Source: Stackebrandtia endophytica (GTDB taxonomy: Bacteria; Actinomycetota; Actinomycetes; Mycobacteriales; Micromonosporaceae). From it: a stretch of 64,000 nt of DNA. Numbering within the stretch: position 1 is the first letter of the stretch; every line of letters begins with the position of its first letter. A program made the position numbers and the translations under genes. The notes under the pieces were generated by a model. The model ran no database searches. It saw only the letters and a program-made list of their open reading frames with translations, and was not told where the DNA came from. The DNA lies in the NCBI RefSeq assembly GCF_006716355.1, contig NZ_VFOW01000001.1, positions 868,001-932,000 of the forward strand, given 5' to 3'. This document shows, one piece after another, positions 19,386 to 29,500 of the stretch.

Positions 19386-21182
19386 CTACGGCAATATCGC
19401 CGAGTGCTCACCCGAGGCGCCCCGCTTCGCCAAGGCTCGGGTCAACCGGGCCGGACTCGGGTGCGCGTAGATCTCGGCGATCGTGAGATCGACGTTCAAC
19501 CGCCGTCGCAGTTCGCGCACCAACCTCATCGCCGACAGCGAGTTGCCGCCGGCGTCGAAGAAGTCGTCGTCGGGACCGATCGACACCCCGAGCACTCCAC
19601 GCCAGGCGGCGGTCACGGCATCGACCGCCTCGTCGGGCCCCGCCGCACCGTCATCGCCGAACGACGGCGGCGGAAGCGCCTTGCGATCCAGCTTCCCGTT
19701 GTCGGTCAACGGCAACGCGGGCAGAACCGTCACCGTGCTCGGCACCATGTACTCGGGCAGCATCTCCGCCGCCCGCGCCCGGATCGCCGTCGTCGACACC
19801 GATGCGGCGTCCTCGGCGATGACCACATAGGCATCGAGTCGCGCGGTGGCGTCGTCGTCGGCGACACCGTGCCGCAGGACCACCGCCGCTTCGCGCACGA
19901 TCGGGTTCTCGGTCAGGACGGTGTGGATCTCGGCGAGTTCGATACGGTGGCCGCGCAGTTGTACCTGGTCGTCGACGCGGCCCAGATGCTCCAGGGTTCC
20001 GTCGTCGGCGATACGCCCCAGGTCGCCGCTGCGATACCAGCGCTCACCGGTGGCCGGGTCGGTCACGAACCGCTGCGCGGTCAACTCCGGCCGGTGCAGG
20101 TAGCCGACGGCCAGCCCCGCCCCGGCCACCACGATCTCCCCGATCTCACCGGTGGGGCGGTCACGCAGCCGATCGTCGACGACGCGCACCGTCCAGCCGT
20201 CGATCGCGGTGCCGACCGACCGGCTGCCGACCGTCGCGATCTGTGGCGTGACCGGCTGCCAGGTCACGTGAACCGTGGTCTCGGTGATGCCGTACATGTT
20301 CACCAGTCGGCACCGTGGATACCGCTCCAACCAGAGCAGCAGTGACCGAGTGTGCAGGGTCTCGCCGCCGAAGACGATCAGCCGGACCGGCCAGGGTCGG
20401 CTCCCGTCGAGTTCGACGGCGGCCAACTGGTGGAAGGCGGTGGGAGTCTGGTTCAGCACCGTCACCGATTCGCGGCGCAGCAGTCCTCCGAGGGCTTCGG
20501 GGGAGCGCCGGGCCTCGTCGGGGACGACGACCAACCGGGCTCCGGTCAGCAGCGGTCCCCAGATCTCCCACACCGAGAAGTCGAACGCCACGGAGTGGAA
20601 CCAGCTCCACACGTCGGTCTCGTTGAGCCCCAACGGTTGTCTCGTCGCGTCGATGAGGCTGACGACACTGCGGTGGGCGACGACGACGCCCTTGGGTCGG
20701 CCGGTGGTTCCCGAGGTGTAGACGGTGTAGGCCGCCGCCTCGGCGTCCTCGGGCCATTCGATGACGGTCTGGTCATCCCGGTCGAGGTCGTCGAACGAGA
20801 CGGTGACCGCCTCGGGTATCCGGGGGCCGTCCGGTTCTGCGATCAGGACTCGGGGTCGTGCGTCGGCCACGATGTAGCGCAGCCGGCCGATCGGGTGGGC
20901 GGCGTCCAACGGCACGTATCCGCACCCCAGTTTCAGTACCGCCAGCATCGCGACGACCGCGCGTTCGCTGCGGCCCATCAGGATGCCGACCCGGTCGCCC
21001 GGTCGCACACCGTGTGCTTGCAGCCCCAACGCGATCCGATCACTATGGACATCAAGCTGATGGTAGGTCAGTTTCGTTGTGTCGCAACGGATCGCGATCG
21101 CATCGGGATGACGACGGGCGCGGTCGCGAAACCGCCGGTGAATCGTGGCGGCCTCGGTCAGGTGGTCGGGCTGTCCGGACAC
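19386..21182 (-). CDS. NRPS adenylation-PCP didomain, threonine-type
   Basis: 598 residues from a GTG start with a GGAGGAG ribosome site 6 bases upstream; it overlaps the thioesterase gene by 25 bases. The A domain has YTSGTTGRPKG and the core FDFSVWEIWG. Reading the specificity positions gives D, F, W, N, V, G, M, V, H, the established threonine code with one conservative change (V for I). The C-terminal PCP has FDAGGNSLSAM. The architecture equals SyrB1/CmaA, which load an amino acid for chlorination. Likely reaction: ATP-dependent activation of L-Thr and loading onto its own PCP. The specificity was assigned by eye from motif positions. A start further upstream (21605) would give an arginine-rich out-of-family leader antisense to other coding, so I rejected it. 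Confidence 0.9.
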   Translation of the reverse strand: MSGQPDHLTEAATIHRRFRDRARRHPDAIAIRCDTTKLTYHQLDVHSDRIALGLQAHGVRPGDRVGILMGRSERAVVAMLAVLKLGCGYVPLDAAHPIGRLRYIVADARPRVLIAEPDGPRIPEAVTVSFDDLDRDDQTVIEWPEDAEAAAYTVYTSGTTGRPKGVVVAHRSVVSLIDATRQPLGLNETDVWSWFHSVAFDFSVWEIWGPLLTGARLVVVPDEARRSPEALGGLLRRESVTVLNQTPTAFHQLAAVELDGSRPWPVRLIVFGGETLHTRSLLLWLERYPRCRLVNMYGITETTVHVTWQPVTPQIATVGSRSVGTAIDGWTVRVVDDRLRDRPTGEIGEIVVAGAGLAVGYLHRPELTAQRFVTDPATGERWYRSGDLGRIADDGTLEHLGRVDDQVQLRGHRIELAEIHTVLTENPIVREAAVVLRHGVADDDATARLDAYVVIAEDAASVSTTAIRARAAEMLPEYMVPSTVTVLPALPLTDNGKLDRKALPPPSFGDDGAAGPDEAVDAVTAAWRGVLGVSIGPDDDFFDAGGNSLSAMRLVRELRRRLNVDLTIAEIYAHPSPARLTRALAKRGASGEHSAILP

Positions 21183-21901
21183 AGAATCTCCTCCACAGTC
21201 GACCGCAACCGATCCCAGGAGTCGAGTGGGTACATGTGGCCACCGGGTGGCTCCACCAGTCGAAACGATCCGGTGGTGTCGGCGGCCCAGCCCCGAGCGG
21301 CATCGGCGGAGACGGTCGAGTCGTCCCGGCCGCGCAGTGCCACGATGTCGGCTCCGATGCTGGGTGTGGGCGGTCGGCGAAACCTTTCGTGGGCGACGAC
21401 ATCGGCTCGCATCAGCGGCAGCAGGAAGTCCCGCATGTCGGGGTCCTTGACGGCCGGGTGCAGGTAGCCGGCCACCTTCTCCATGGCCTGGACGAACCGG
21501 TCGGGTGGTGCGTCCGAATAGGGCTCCCAAGCCAACTCCCCCGGTGGCGGCGACCCGCTCACCAGCAGGGTGACCGTCAGATCGGGTCGCACGCGTTCCA
21601 GGCACAACACGGTCTGGAAGGCCAGCAACGCCCCGAAGCAGTGGCCGAACACCGCGAGTTCGGCGGGCCCGTTGGGCGCCATGTCACTCACGTTCACCCT
21701 GTCACTCACGTTCACCACGTCGGCAAGACAGCCGTCCACGATGTCCTCCACTGTGGTGGGCAGCGGCTCGGTACATCGACGTTCCTTGCCGGGCAGGTCG
21801 GGTGCCCGTACCCGCAACCGGTGTACGGTCTCGGTCAGCGGCGCGTAGAAACTCGGACCGCTGCCGGCCGGGGGAAACACCACCACCTCCGCCGGGATCA
21901 C
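21158..21901 (-). CDS. Type II thioesterase with Cys in place of Ser
   Basis: A 247-residue alpha/beta hydrolase of the type II thioesterase family that removes stalled or mis-primed acyl groups from carriers. The elbow is GHCFGA (C88) instead of GHSxG, and the His is in PGGHMYPL near the C terminus. The GTG start overlaps the stop of the M50 gene as GTGA and has GGAGG 8 bases upstream. A Cys nucleophile favours transacylation over hydrolysis, so it might also act as a transferase in starter handling. Residues ~62-75 contain a short internal duplication (see 21682-21717). Confidence 0.85.
   Translation of the reverse strand: MIPAEVVVFPPAGSGPSFYAPLTETVHRLRVRAPDLPGKERRCTEPLPTTVEDIVDGCLADVVNVSDRVNVSDMAPNGPAELAVFGHCFGALLAFQTVLCLERVRPDLTVTLLVSGSPPPGELAWEPYSDAPPDRFVQAMEKVAGYLHPAVKDPDMRDFLLPLMRADVVAHERFRRPPTPSIGADIVALRGRDDSTVSADAARGWAADTTGSFRLVEPPGGHMYPLDSWDRLRSTVEEILCPDSPTT
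21682..21717 (-). repeat. 18-bp tandem duplication inside the thioesterase gene
   Basis: The segment starting TGTCACTCACGTTCACC occurs twice in direct succession with one difference near the end. It is in frame and duplicates the residues VNVSD in a surface-loop position before the nucleophile strand. Confidence 0.85.
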
Positions 21902-23145
21902 GAGGCTCGCCTCCGTGACCACGCGCGGTAGAGGTTGCGTCCCCACAGGACCAGGCCCAGCAGGTTGAGTCCGATGCCAAGCACGATGGCGCTGGTGAAG
22001 TCCAGTAGGCCGAAGCCGGGATTGTCGCCGGTCAGATAGGTGGCGCTCTGGGTCAGGTAGAACCACATCAGCGGGAACGTGATGGTGACCAGCGCCCAGA
22101 CCGCCACGACCCGGCCGCCGACGTACAGGAACGAATAGACCCGTACCGATCGCATCTCACGGGAGGGCACATCGGACTGATCGATGGGCAGCGCCCGACG
22201 ACGTACCCGAGCCACCAGGTTGCGCAGGTAGTTCTCGGTGTCGATCATAAGGTTCTTGCATCCGAGCAGCGTCGCGATGGAGTAGTAGAAGTCGGTGCGC
22301 CAGAACAGCAAGGTCTGCCAGATCAACCGGGCCAGGTAGGTGAACCCCACACCGCGCAGCAGCATCAGCGCCGTCGAGGACAGCGCGATGTCGCCGCGTC
22401 GCTCCAGCCACAGGAAGACGATGATGATCGACAGTGATGCGGCGTCGATGATCGGTCCGGCGAGGAATCCCAGGTAACGCTGCGACTTGTCGGCCATCCA
22501 GATGCCGGTCATGTCGGTCTGGGCGACCGGCACGTACATGCGATTGCTGATCTCGATGCGAGCCGGTGATCCGGCGGCGCGCGCGGCGATGACGTGGGCC
22601 ACCTCGTGAACGTAGACACCGACCAGCGCGATGAGAAACGTCAACCAGGTCATCGCGGCGAAGTTCTCCTCGAACCGCAGACCGTTGGGTCCGGGCATCA
22701 CGCCGGGGTCGATGGCGACCAGTGTGATGCCGACGGCCACGATGAGGCCACAGACGATGACGAAGGGCCGCCCGAAGATACGGCGGGCCACCGTCGGAGT
22801 GAGTCGGTCGAAGTGGGTTTTTCTCGCCCTCCGGGGTGCCGGTGCCGCACCGGTCGGTGGGGTCTCATCGGTCGGCGGGGTGTGCGACGCGGGGGTGATG
22901 AAGCCTTCGGCGGCCAGCGCCGCGAGGAAGTCCTCGACCTCGGGCGTCTCGTTGAACTTGGCCTCGAATCGCCTGACCGCCTCGGCGACGGTGTCGCCGG
23001 ACTTCAGCCACTCCAACAGTTCGAAGGCCGGAGGCGGAATGGACAGGTATACCTCACGATCGATATCGCCGATGGTCACCGTGTCACCTTCGTCGCGGTG
23101 CACATAGGGTCCAACCGCGACTTTCGTGTCGGGACCGTACATCAT
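21898..23145 (-). CDS. Membrane zinc metalloprotease-like protein with PqqD-like N-terminal domain
   Basis: 415 residues from an ATG with AAAGGA upstream. Residues ~10-95 resemble a PqqD/RRE-like winged fold (GDIDREVYLSIPPPAFELL ...). A Pro-rich linker follows, then a membrane region with about six to seven hydrophobic segments. It contains the zinc motif HEVAH (HExxH) within a transmembrane helix and a GFLAGPIIDA segment, as in M50 site-2 proteases. PqqD-like domains bind peptide leaders in RiPP pathways, so its place in a PKS cluster is odd. It may process a peptide (see the small ORF at 23393-23461) or be a resistance or regulatory protease. It starts a translationally coupled run: its stop overlaps the thioesterase start. 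Confidence 0.8.
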   Translation of the reverse strand: MMYGPDTKVAVGPYVHRDEGDTVTIGDIDREVYLSIPPPAFELLEWLKSGDTVAEAVRRFEAKFNETPEVEDFLAALAAEGFITPASHTPPTDETPPTGAAPAPRRARKTHFDRLTPTVARRIFGRPFVIVCGLIVAVGITLVAIDPGVMPGPNGLRFEENFAAMTWLTFLIALVGVYVHEVAHVIAARAAGSPARIEISNRMYVPVAQTDMTGIWMADKSQRYLGFLAGPIIDAASLSIIIVFLWLERRGDIALSSTALMLLRGVGFTYLARLIWQTLLFWRTDFYYSIATLLGCKNLMIDTENYLRNLVARVRRRALPIDQSDVPSREMRSVRVYSFLYVGGRVVAVWALVTITFPLMWFYLTQSATYLTGDNPGFGLLDFTSAIVLGIGLNLLGLVLWGRNLYRAWSRRRAS

Positions 23146-23392
23146 GGGCGTTTCCTTTGTCAGTCGCGGATGGATCGGGGTGTTGGCGCGGCCTCGGAAA
23201 AGACCACCACCACGCCAACACCGGTAGATCACCAAAGGTCGTCGTGGTCCCGGTTCACGGTGAGCCACCGACCGGTCGAACGCGTTCGCGACGAGCGAGA
23301 CCGGTGCTCGCACCGGTGTGCGGGATTCTCACTCTTTCGTCGCGAACCACCGCCGGGTCGTCACCCGTCGAACAGCGGGATCAAAGACAACG

Positions 23393-23461
23393 TCAGGCGG
23401 CACTGCAAACGGCGGACGTGCTGGTGTGCACGGGCTCAAGCTTGCGAACTGTAAGAGTCAT
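23393..23461 (-). CDS. Possible 22-residue peptide upstream of the PqqD/M50 gene
   Basis: A short frame beginning MTLTVRKLEPVH and ending SAVCSAA with a TGA stop. It is preceded by AGAGGTG 10 bases before the ATG. An in-frame GTG 12 bases earlier is an alternative start. It lies 247 bases upstream of, and on the same strand as, the PqqD/M50 protease gene. The charged start and the small polar Cys-containing end resemble a RiPP precursor or a regulatory leader peptide. Nothing beyond ribosome site and position proves that it is translated. Confidence 0.35.
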   Translation of the reverse strand: MTLTVRKLEPVHTSTSAVCSAA

Positions 23462-23586
23462 AACGGTTGTCACCTCTTTCCCTAGTTGCGTTCATCGTCA
23501 CCGAACGGGTTCGGTTTTCATGCACACAACTGCGCAATTACCGAGGACATTCACAGCCAACTGTGACCACTTTGGTCGAATGGTGT
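23462..23586 (-). promoter_or_regulatory. Intergenic promoter region for the M50-thioesterase-starter operon
   Basis: This gap of about 440 bases is the largest inside the biosynthetic block and is less GC-rich than its surroundings. It contains the inverted repeat CCGAAC-GG-GTTCGG at 23501-23514, a plausible operator. No clear -10/-35 pair could be fixed. The rest of the gap (23146-23392) shows nothing else besides the possible small peptide gene. Confidence 0.4.
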
Positions 23587-26500
23587 TCACCCCGCCGACA
23601 CGAATCGAAGGTCCAGCACCGAGGCGACCACCGGCTCACTCACCTGTGGAGCGTCCGATGAGGGTTCGGGCCGCTCCAGCCAGAGCCGCCGCCGCGTGAA
23701 ACCGGGCGGTGGCAACGCGGTGCGACCCGGCCCCCAGTCGGGATCGGGTCCGGTCGCGATCAGATGCGCGTTGGTACCGCCCAAGCCGAAGGCGCTGACT
23801 CCTGCGGCACGTCGAAGCCCGTCCCAGCCCGCCGTGGTCCGGTTGGGGAAGAACGGCGAGGAGGCGAAGTCGAAGCGCGGGTTGGGCCGCTCACAGAACA
23901 GCGTCGCCGGGCGTCGCCCGTTACCCAGTGACAGCACCACTTTGATCAAACCGGCGATACCGGCCGCACTCAACAGGTGCCCGATGTTGGACTTGACGCT
24001 GCCGATGGCGCAGTATCCGGTCGCGGCCGTCTGCTCGCCGAACACCTGGGTCAGGGCACGCAACTCGATCGGGTCACCGATCATGGTCCCGGTGCCGTGA
24101 GCCTCGATCATGCCGATCTGGTCGGCGGTCAAGCCCGACTCGCTCAACGCGCGACGGATCACCGCCGCCTGAGCCTGCGGGTTCGGGGTGGTCAGTCCCA
24201 TGGTGCGGCCGTCGTTTCCGACGGCGACCGCCTCGATGATGGCCTGAATCCGGTCCCCGTCGCGGATCGCGTCGGACAGCCGTTTCAACAGGACGACACC
24301 GCACCCCTCACCGGGCACGAAACCATCGGCCTCGGCGTCGAAACTCGCGCAGCGGCCCCGCGGCGACAACGCCTTGGCCGCGGTGAACGACAGATACGGC
24401 CGCTCGTCCAGCAGCACTTCGACCCCACCGGCGAACGCCAGATCGGTTTCACCGCTGAGCAGGCTGCGTCGCGCCATGGCCACACTCACCAGCGCCGATG
24501 AACAAGCGCTGTCGACCACCAGGTTCGGGCCGCGCAGGTCGAAGTGGTGGGACAGGGCCGCGGCGATGAAGTTCTGGTCGCCGCCCAAACCGGGGGTGGC
24601 GGTCACGTCGACGCGGTCGCGGTAGCCCGACATGCGCGCTCCCATGAACACTCCGACCTGGCCGCCGCGCACCGATTCCTCGGTGTATCCGGCGTCGGCC
24701 AGGCACATCGCGGCGTTCTCCAGTGCCAAGCGCACCGCCGGATCGGTGTTGGCGGCCGCCTCGTCGGACATGTCGAAGTAGCCGGCGTCGAACTCCTCGA
24801 TACCGGTGACGAACCCGCCGCGCGCCGAGACGCTGGTCCCGGGTGCCCCGGCGGGGTCATACCAGCGGTGTACGTCCCATCGCGACGTCGGCACCGCGGA
24901 GACCGCGCAGTCCCCGTCGTTCAACAGCCGCCAGAACTCGGCGACGTCGTCTGCCCCGGGGAACCGGCAGGCCATGCCGATCACCGCGACGCGGTCGTCG
25001 CCGGTGCTCGGTGTCGGCGAGGGTCGTTCGACCTCGGACGGCGCGGGAGGCGCGTCGGCCAGGTGCCTCGACAGTTTCGCGGTGGTGGGGTGGTCGAGCA
25101 GGCTGGTGGGGTCGATCGGTCGGCCGTACCGGTTCTCCAGTCGCCGAACCAGTTCGGCCATCATGACCGATTCGACGCCCAGGTCGGCGAATTCGGCGGT
25201 CGGGTCGAGGTCGTCGACGGCGATACCGAGGCAGTCGGCGACGATGCGCCGGACCGGTTCGTCGTCGGCCGTGGGCGTCGGCGTCGGGTTGACCCCCAGG
25301 TCCCGCACGGGTGCGGCGGCGGTGGCGGGCCAGACCAGCAGGTTCCGGGCGGGCCCGACGATAGCCGTGTCCAGTATGGTCAGTCCGGCCTCGTCGGTGA
25401 GGGTTCCCATGCCGACGCGATCGCAAGCGGCAGTCGACTGTGGATCGGTCCGCCGCCAGATCGGCCAGGCGATCGACCGGAACCGGTGGTCTCCCCGTCG
25501 TTGCCGCACCGAAGCGAAGTGATCCAGATAGGAGTTGGCGGCGGCGTATCCGGGCAGTCCGACCGCCAGCGCGGGAATGCTCGCCGACACCGAGGAGTAG
25601 AGGACCACGTACCGCAGCGGGTCCTCGGCGGTCAACTCGGTCAAGAGATCCAGTCCCTCGACCTTCGCGGCGAACATGGACTCGACCCGCCCGGGGAAGG
25701 ACGCGTCGTCCTGCTCGGGCCGGGAACCGGCACAGTGGATCAGTCCGCCGATGGGGCCCAGTTCGCGGCGGACCCGATCCAGGAACCGGTCCAGCGTGAC
25801 GCGGTCGGCGAGGTCACCGGTGTCGGCCAGCACCTCGCAACCGCGCCGTTGCCACCCTCGGATCGCCGCGACGATCTCCCGCTGTGGTGCGGGGAGGTCG
25901 GCGCGGTCCCACTCGGAGCGCGGCGGCAGCCGGCGATGCCCGAGGATCGCCAACCGGGTGGCCCCCCGGTCGACGAGGCGCCCGGCCGCCAACAGCCCGA
26001 GGCGTCCGGTGCCACCGGTGACCAGGTGACATACGGCCGGGTCCAATCGCTCGACGGTCGGCGGCGCCTCGGTGGCGACCAGCTGCGGCGCGAAGCGGTC
26101 GCCGCCTCGACGGCAGATCTCCCCCGCCGGGTGGCCGGCGCGCCACTCGGCGACCACCTCGCGGGCAAGCCGGTCGATCGGGTGGTCGGTGGCGTCGATG
26201 TCCAGGACGGTCGATTGAAGTCCGTCATGGTGGGCGGCGAGATTCTTGACGAACCCGGCCAGCGGTGCTCCCGCCAGTCGCGGTGGCGTTCCGGGCATGT
26301 CGAGTAGACCGCTGGTCACCTGCATGACCCGAGTCAGGCGGCCGGTTCCCAACGCGTCGCGCAACGTCGCCAAACGGTCCCGCCATCCCCGGTTCTCGTC
26401 GTCGGAGGCGAGTGGGCCCGGCAGCGCCGTGAGGTCCAGCCAACCCGAGAACACCCGGTCGTCCTCGGCAGTCTCACCATCGGTGAGGATCAGCGTCGGA

Positions 26501-29500
26501 GTCCCGAGTTCCCGCGCGACCGCTCCCGCCAGGTCACGCTGGTCGGGGCGGATCAGGCACAGCACCGACGCGGGGTCGGGTGGGCGTTGCCATGCCGTCT
26601 CGATCGGCTGCCACCGCCGGGTCAGCAGCGGCGCGGGTGCGGGCTTGGTCGGTGTCTGCTGCCGGGTGATCGTTGAATCCACCCAGCAACGCATTCGTTC
26701 GAACGGGTAGCCCGGCAGGTTCACGACCCGCCGACGGCCGGGCCGGTGCCACGCGGTGAAGTCGAAACGCTCCCCCTCCATCCACCGTCGCGCCAGTTGT
26801 CGCGGGTCCGCCGACGGTTGCGGGGTGACCATCGGGCGGTGCAGGTCGTCGGCGGTGACGACACCGGTCGGCCACGGTTCACCGGGCCGCTCCAATGCCT
26901 CACACAACTCGGCGACGTCGGCCGCCACGATCGCCAGTCGGTGACGAAGCTGTTCGCGTCCCACCTGGAGGGTATAGGCCACATCGGACAATTCGACGCC
27001 TGGGTGTTCGATCAGCCGGGCACGCAACCGTTGGCACTGTTGAAGAAGCGCCGACGACGTGCGTGCCGACAGGAGAATCAGCTCCTCGCCGCCCTTGTCG
27101 GTCGCGGTGCCGACGACGGAGGCGGGCGGCGGCGGTGCGGCCACGATCAGGTGGCCGCCCGAACCTCCGGCGCCGAAGGAACTGATACCGGCGCGCTTGG
27201 GTACGGCCGGCCACGGCGCGGCGGTCCGCTGCACCCGAAACGGCGTCGCGCTCCAATCGACGGCCGGGTTGAGGTCTTCGGCGTGCAGCGACGGTGCCAC
27301 GGTGTCGTGCCGGAACTGCATGATCACCTTGGTCAGTCCGGCGATACCGGCGGCGGCCTCCAGGTGCCCGATGTTCGTTTTGACCGTACCCAGTGGACGG
27401 GCCGCCGTCGGCGGCAAGGCATCGGCGAACGCCTGGTCGAGCCCGGACACCTCGACCGGGTCGCCCAGCGCGGTCCCGGTCCCGTGGGCCTCGATGTAGC
27501 CGATGTCGGCGGGTCCGACGGCGGCGTCACGCATCGCCTCGGCCACCAACCTGGCCTGGGCCGCCGGGCTGGGAACGCTGTAGCCGTTGGTTTTTCCGCC
27601 GTGGTTTATGGCGCTGCCCTCGATGACCGCGTGAATGCGGTCGCCGTCGGCCAACGCCCTCGACAGCGGTTTCAACACGACCACGCCGACGCCCTCACCG
27701 GGTACGAACCCGTCCGCGTCGACCGAGAAGGCACGGCAGCGGCCACCCGGTGCCAGCATGGCGCGTTGTTCCAGCTGGACGTACTTGTTCGGGTGCAGCG
27801 ACAGGTTGACTCCCCCGGCCAGGGCCATCGAGCATTCACCGCCTCGCAGCCCCGTCACCGCCAGGTGGATCGCGGTCAACGAGCCCGAGCACATTGTGTC
27901 GACGGTGAGACTGGGCCCATGGCAGTCCAGGAAATAGGAGACCCGGTTGGCGATTCCGGCGATGGCCGACCCGGTGGCCACCGGGGGTTGTTCACGGTGC
28001 GAGTGACCGCAGTCGAGGCCGTGGAACGGGTACTCGTTGTACATGGAGGCGGCGTAGACCCCGACCGCGTTCCCGGTGACGGCGCTCAGCCGGTGGCGGG
28101 AGTATCCGGCGTCTTCCAAGGCGTGCCAACCGGTCTGGAGGAACAATCTCTCCTGTGGATCCATGAGCGCGGCATCGTGGGGGGTGATCCCGAAGAACAG
28201 CGGGTCGAAGGTGTCGACCTCGGCCAGGTAGCCGCCGGGCATTCGCCGATCGGTCCCACCAAGGCGTCCCGGTGGCGGCCGTCCGGTCACACTGTCACGA
28301 CCGGCCGCCAGATTGCGCCAGAACTGATCGACGTCGTCGGCTTCCGGGTAGCGACCGGCGACACCGATGATCGCCACGGCCTCGCCACCGGCGGGCTCGG
28401 GTTCAGGGTCGGGCTCGATCACAGGGCCGGGCTCGATCCGGGCGGTGGTCGCCAACGCCGCCGCCACCCGACCCAGTGTCGGATGCTCGTAGAACACCGT
28501 CGGTGAGATCCGGCCGATCTCCGATTCCAACCGCGCGGTCAGCCGGGAGATCAACAGCGAGGTCAAACCGTAGTGCTCCAGCGGAACCTCGGGACGCAGT
28601 CGCTCCACCGCAATGCCGGAGACCTCCGAGTAGAGCCGGGTCAACAGGCTCGCCAACCGATCGGGGGCTTCCGACGGCCGATTGGTGTCCACAATGCGAT
28701 CGTCTCGGCGTGTGGTCGTGGTGAACGGATAGGTGGGCAGTTCGATTCGTCGGGGACGCGGCTGCGGCCACGCCTGGCGCCAGTCGACGGACTCGCCGGA
28801 CAACCAGCGGTCGACCGGCGACGAACCCGACGACGCCCCGATTCCTCCATGATGGATGGAAGGGCCGGTTCCACCCCTGCTGACTGTGGCCAGTCCGGTC
28901 AGCAGCTCGCCGTGGTCGCCACACGCGATCGCGAGGCGGTGCTCAAGGGCGGTGCGACCCAGCTGCGAGGTATAGGCGACCTCCGATGGAGACGGTGGCA
29001 TGTCCAGTGTCGACAGATGATCGTGCCAGCTTCCGGCCAGGTCGGCCAGCTCGGATTCGGTGGCCGCCGACAGCACCACGTGTACCGGTGCGGTCGCCGG
29101 CGCGGCCGGTGCCTCGATCCGGGGCGCCTCCCGGACGATGACGTGAGCGTGCGAACCGGTCGCGCCGATCGCGTTGACCAGTGCTCGGCGCGGTCGACCG
29201 TCGGGCCGGTCCGTCCAGTCGGTCGACTCGGTCACCACCCGATCGGTGACGCCCTCGATCATCGGGTGCGACCGGGACGAGGCGATCGTCGGCGCGAACC
29301 GGCGATGCCCCAGCTGTGCGATCACCTTGATCAGCTGCGCCAGCCCCGCGGCGGCCTCCAGATGTCCGATGTTGGGTTTGACGGAGCCCAACGGTGGCGA
29401 TGTCGCACCGAACACCGAGGTGATCGCCTCGACTTCGGCGGCATCGGCCACCGCCGAACCGGCTGCGGCGCATTCGATGTAGTCCACATATTCGGGTGCC

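Noticed and set aside
21183-21605. N-terminal extension of the A-PCP gene from an upstream ATG
   Set aside because: It is arginine-rich, has no family match and overlaps the thioesterase; the GTG at 21182 has a strong GGAGGAG site.
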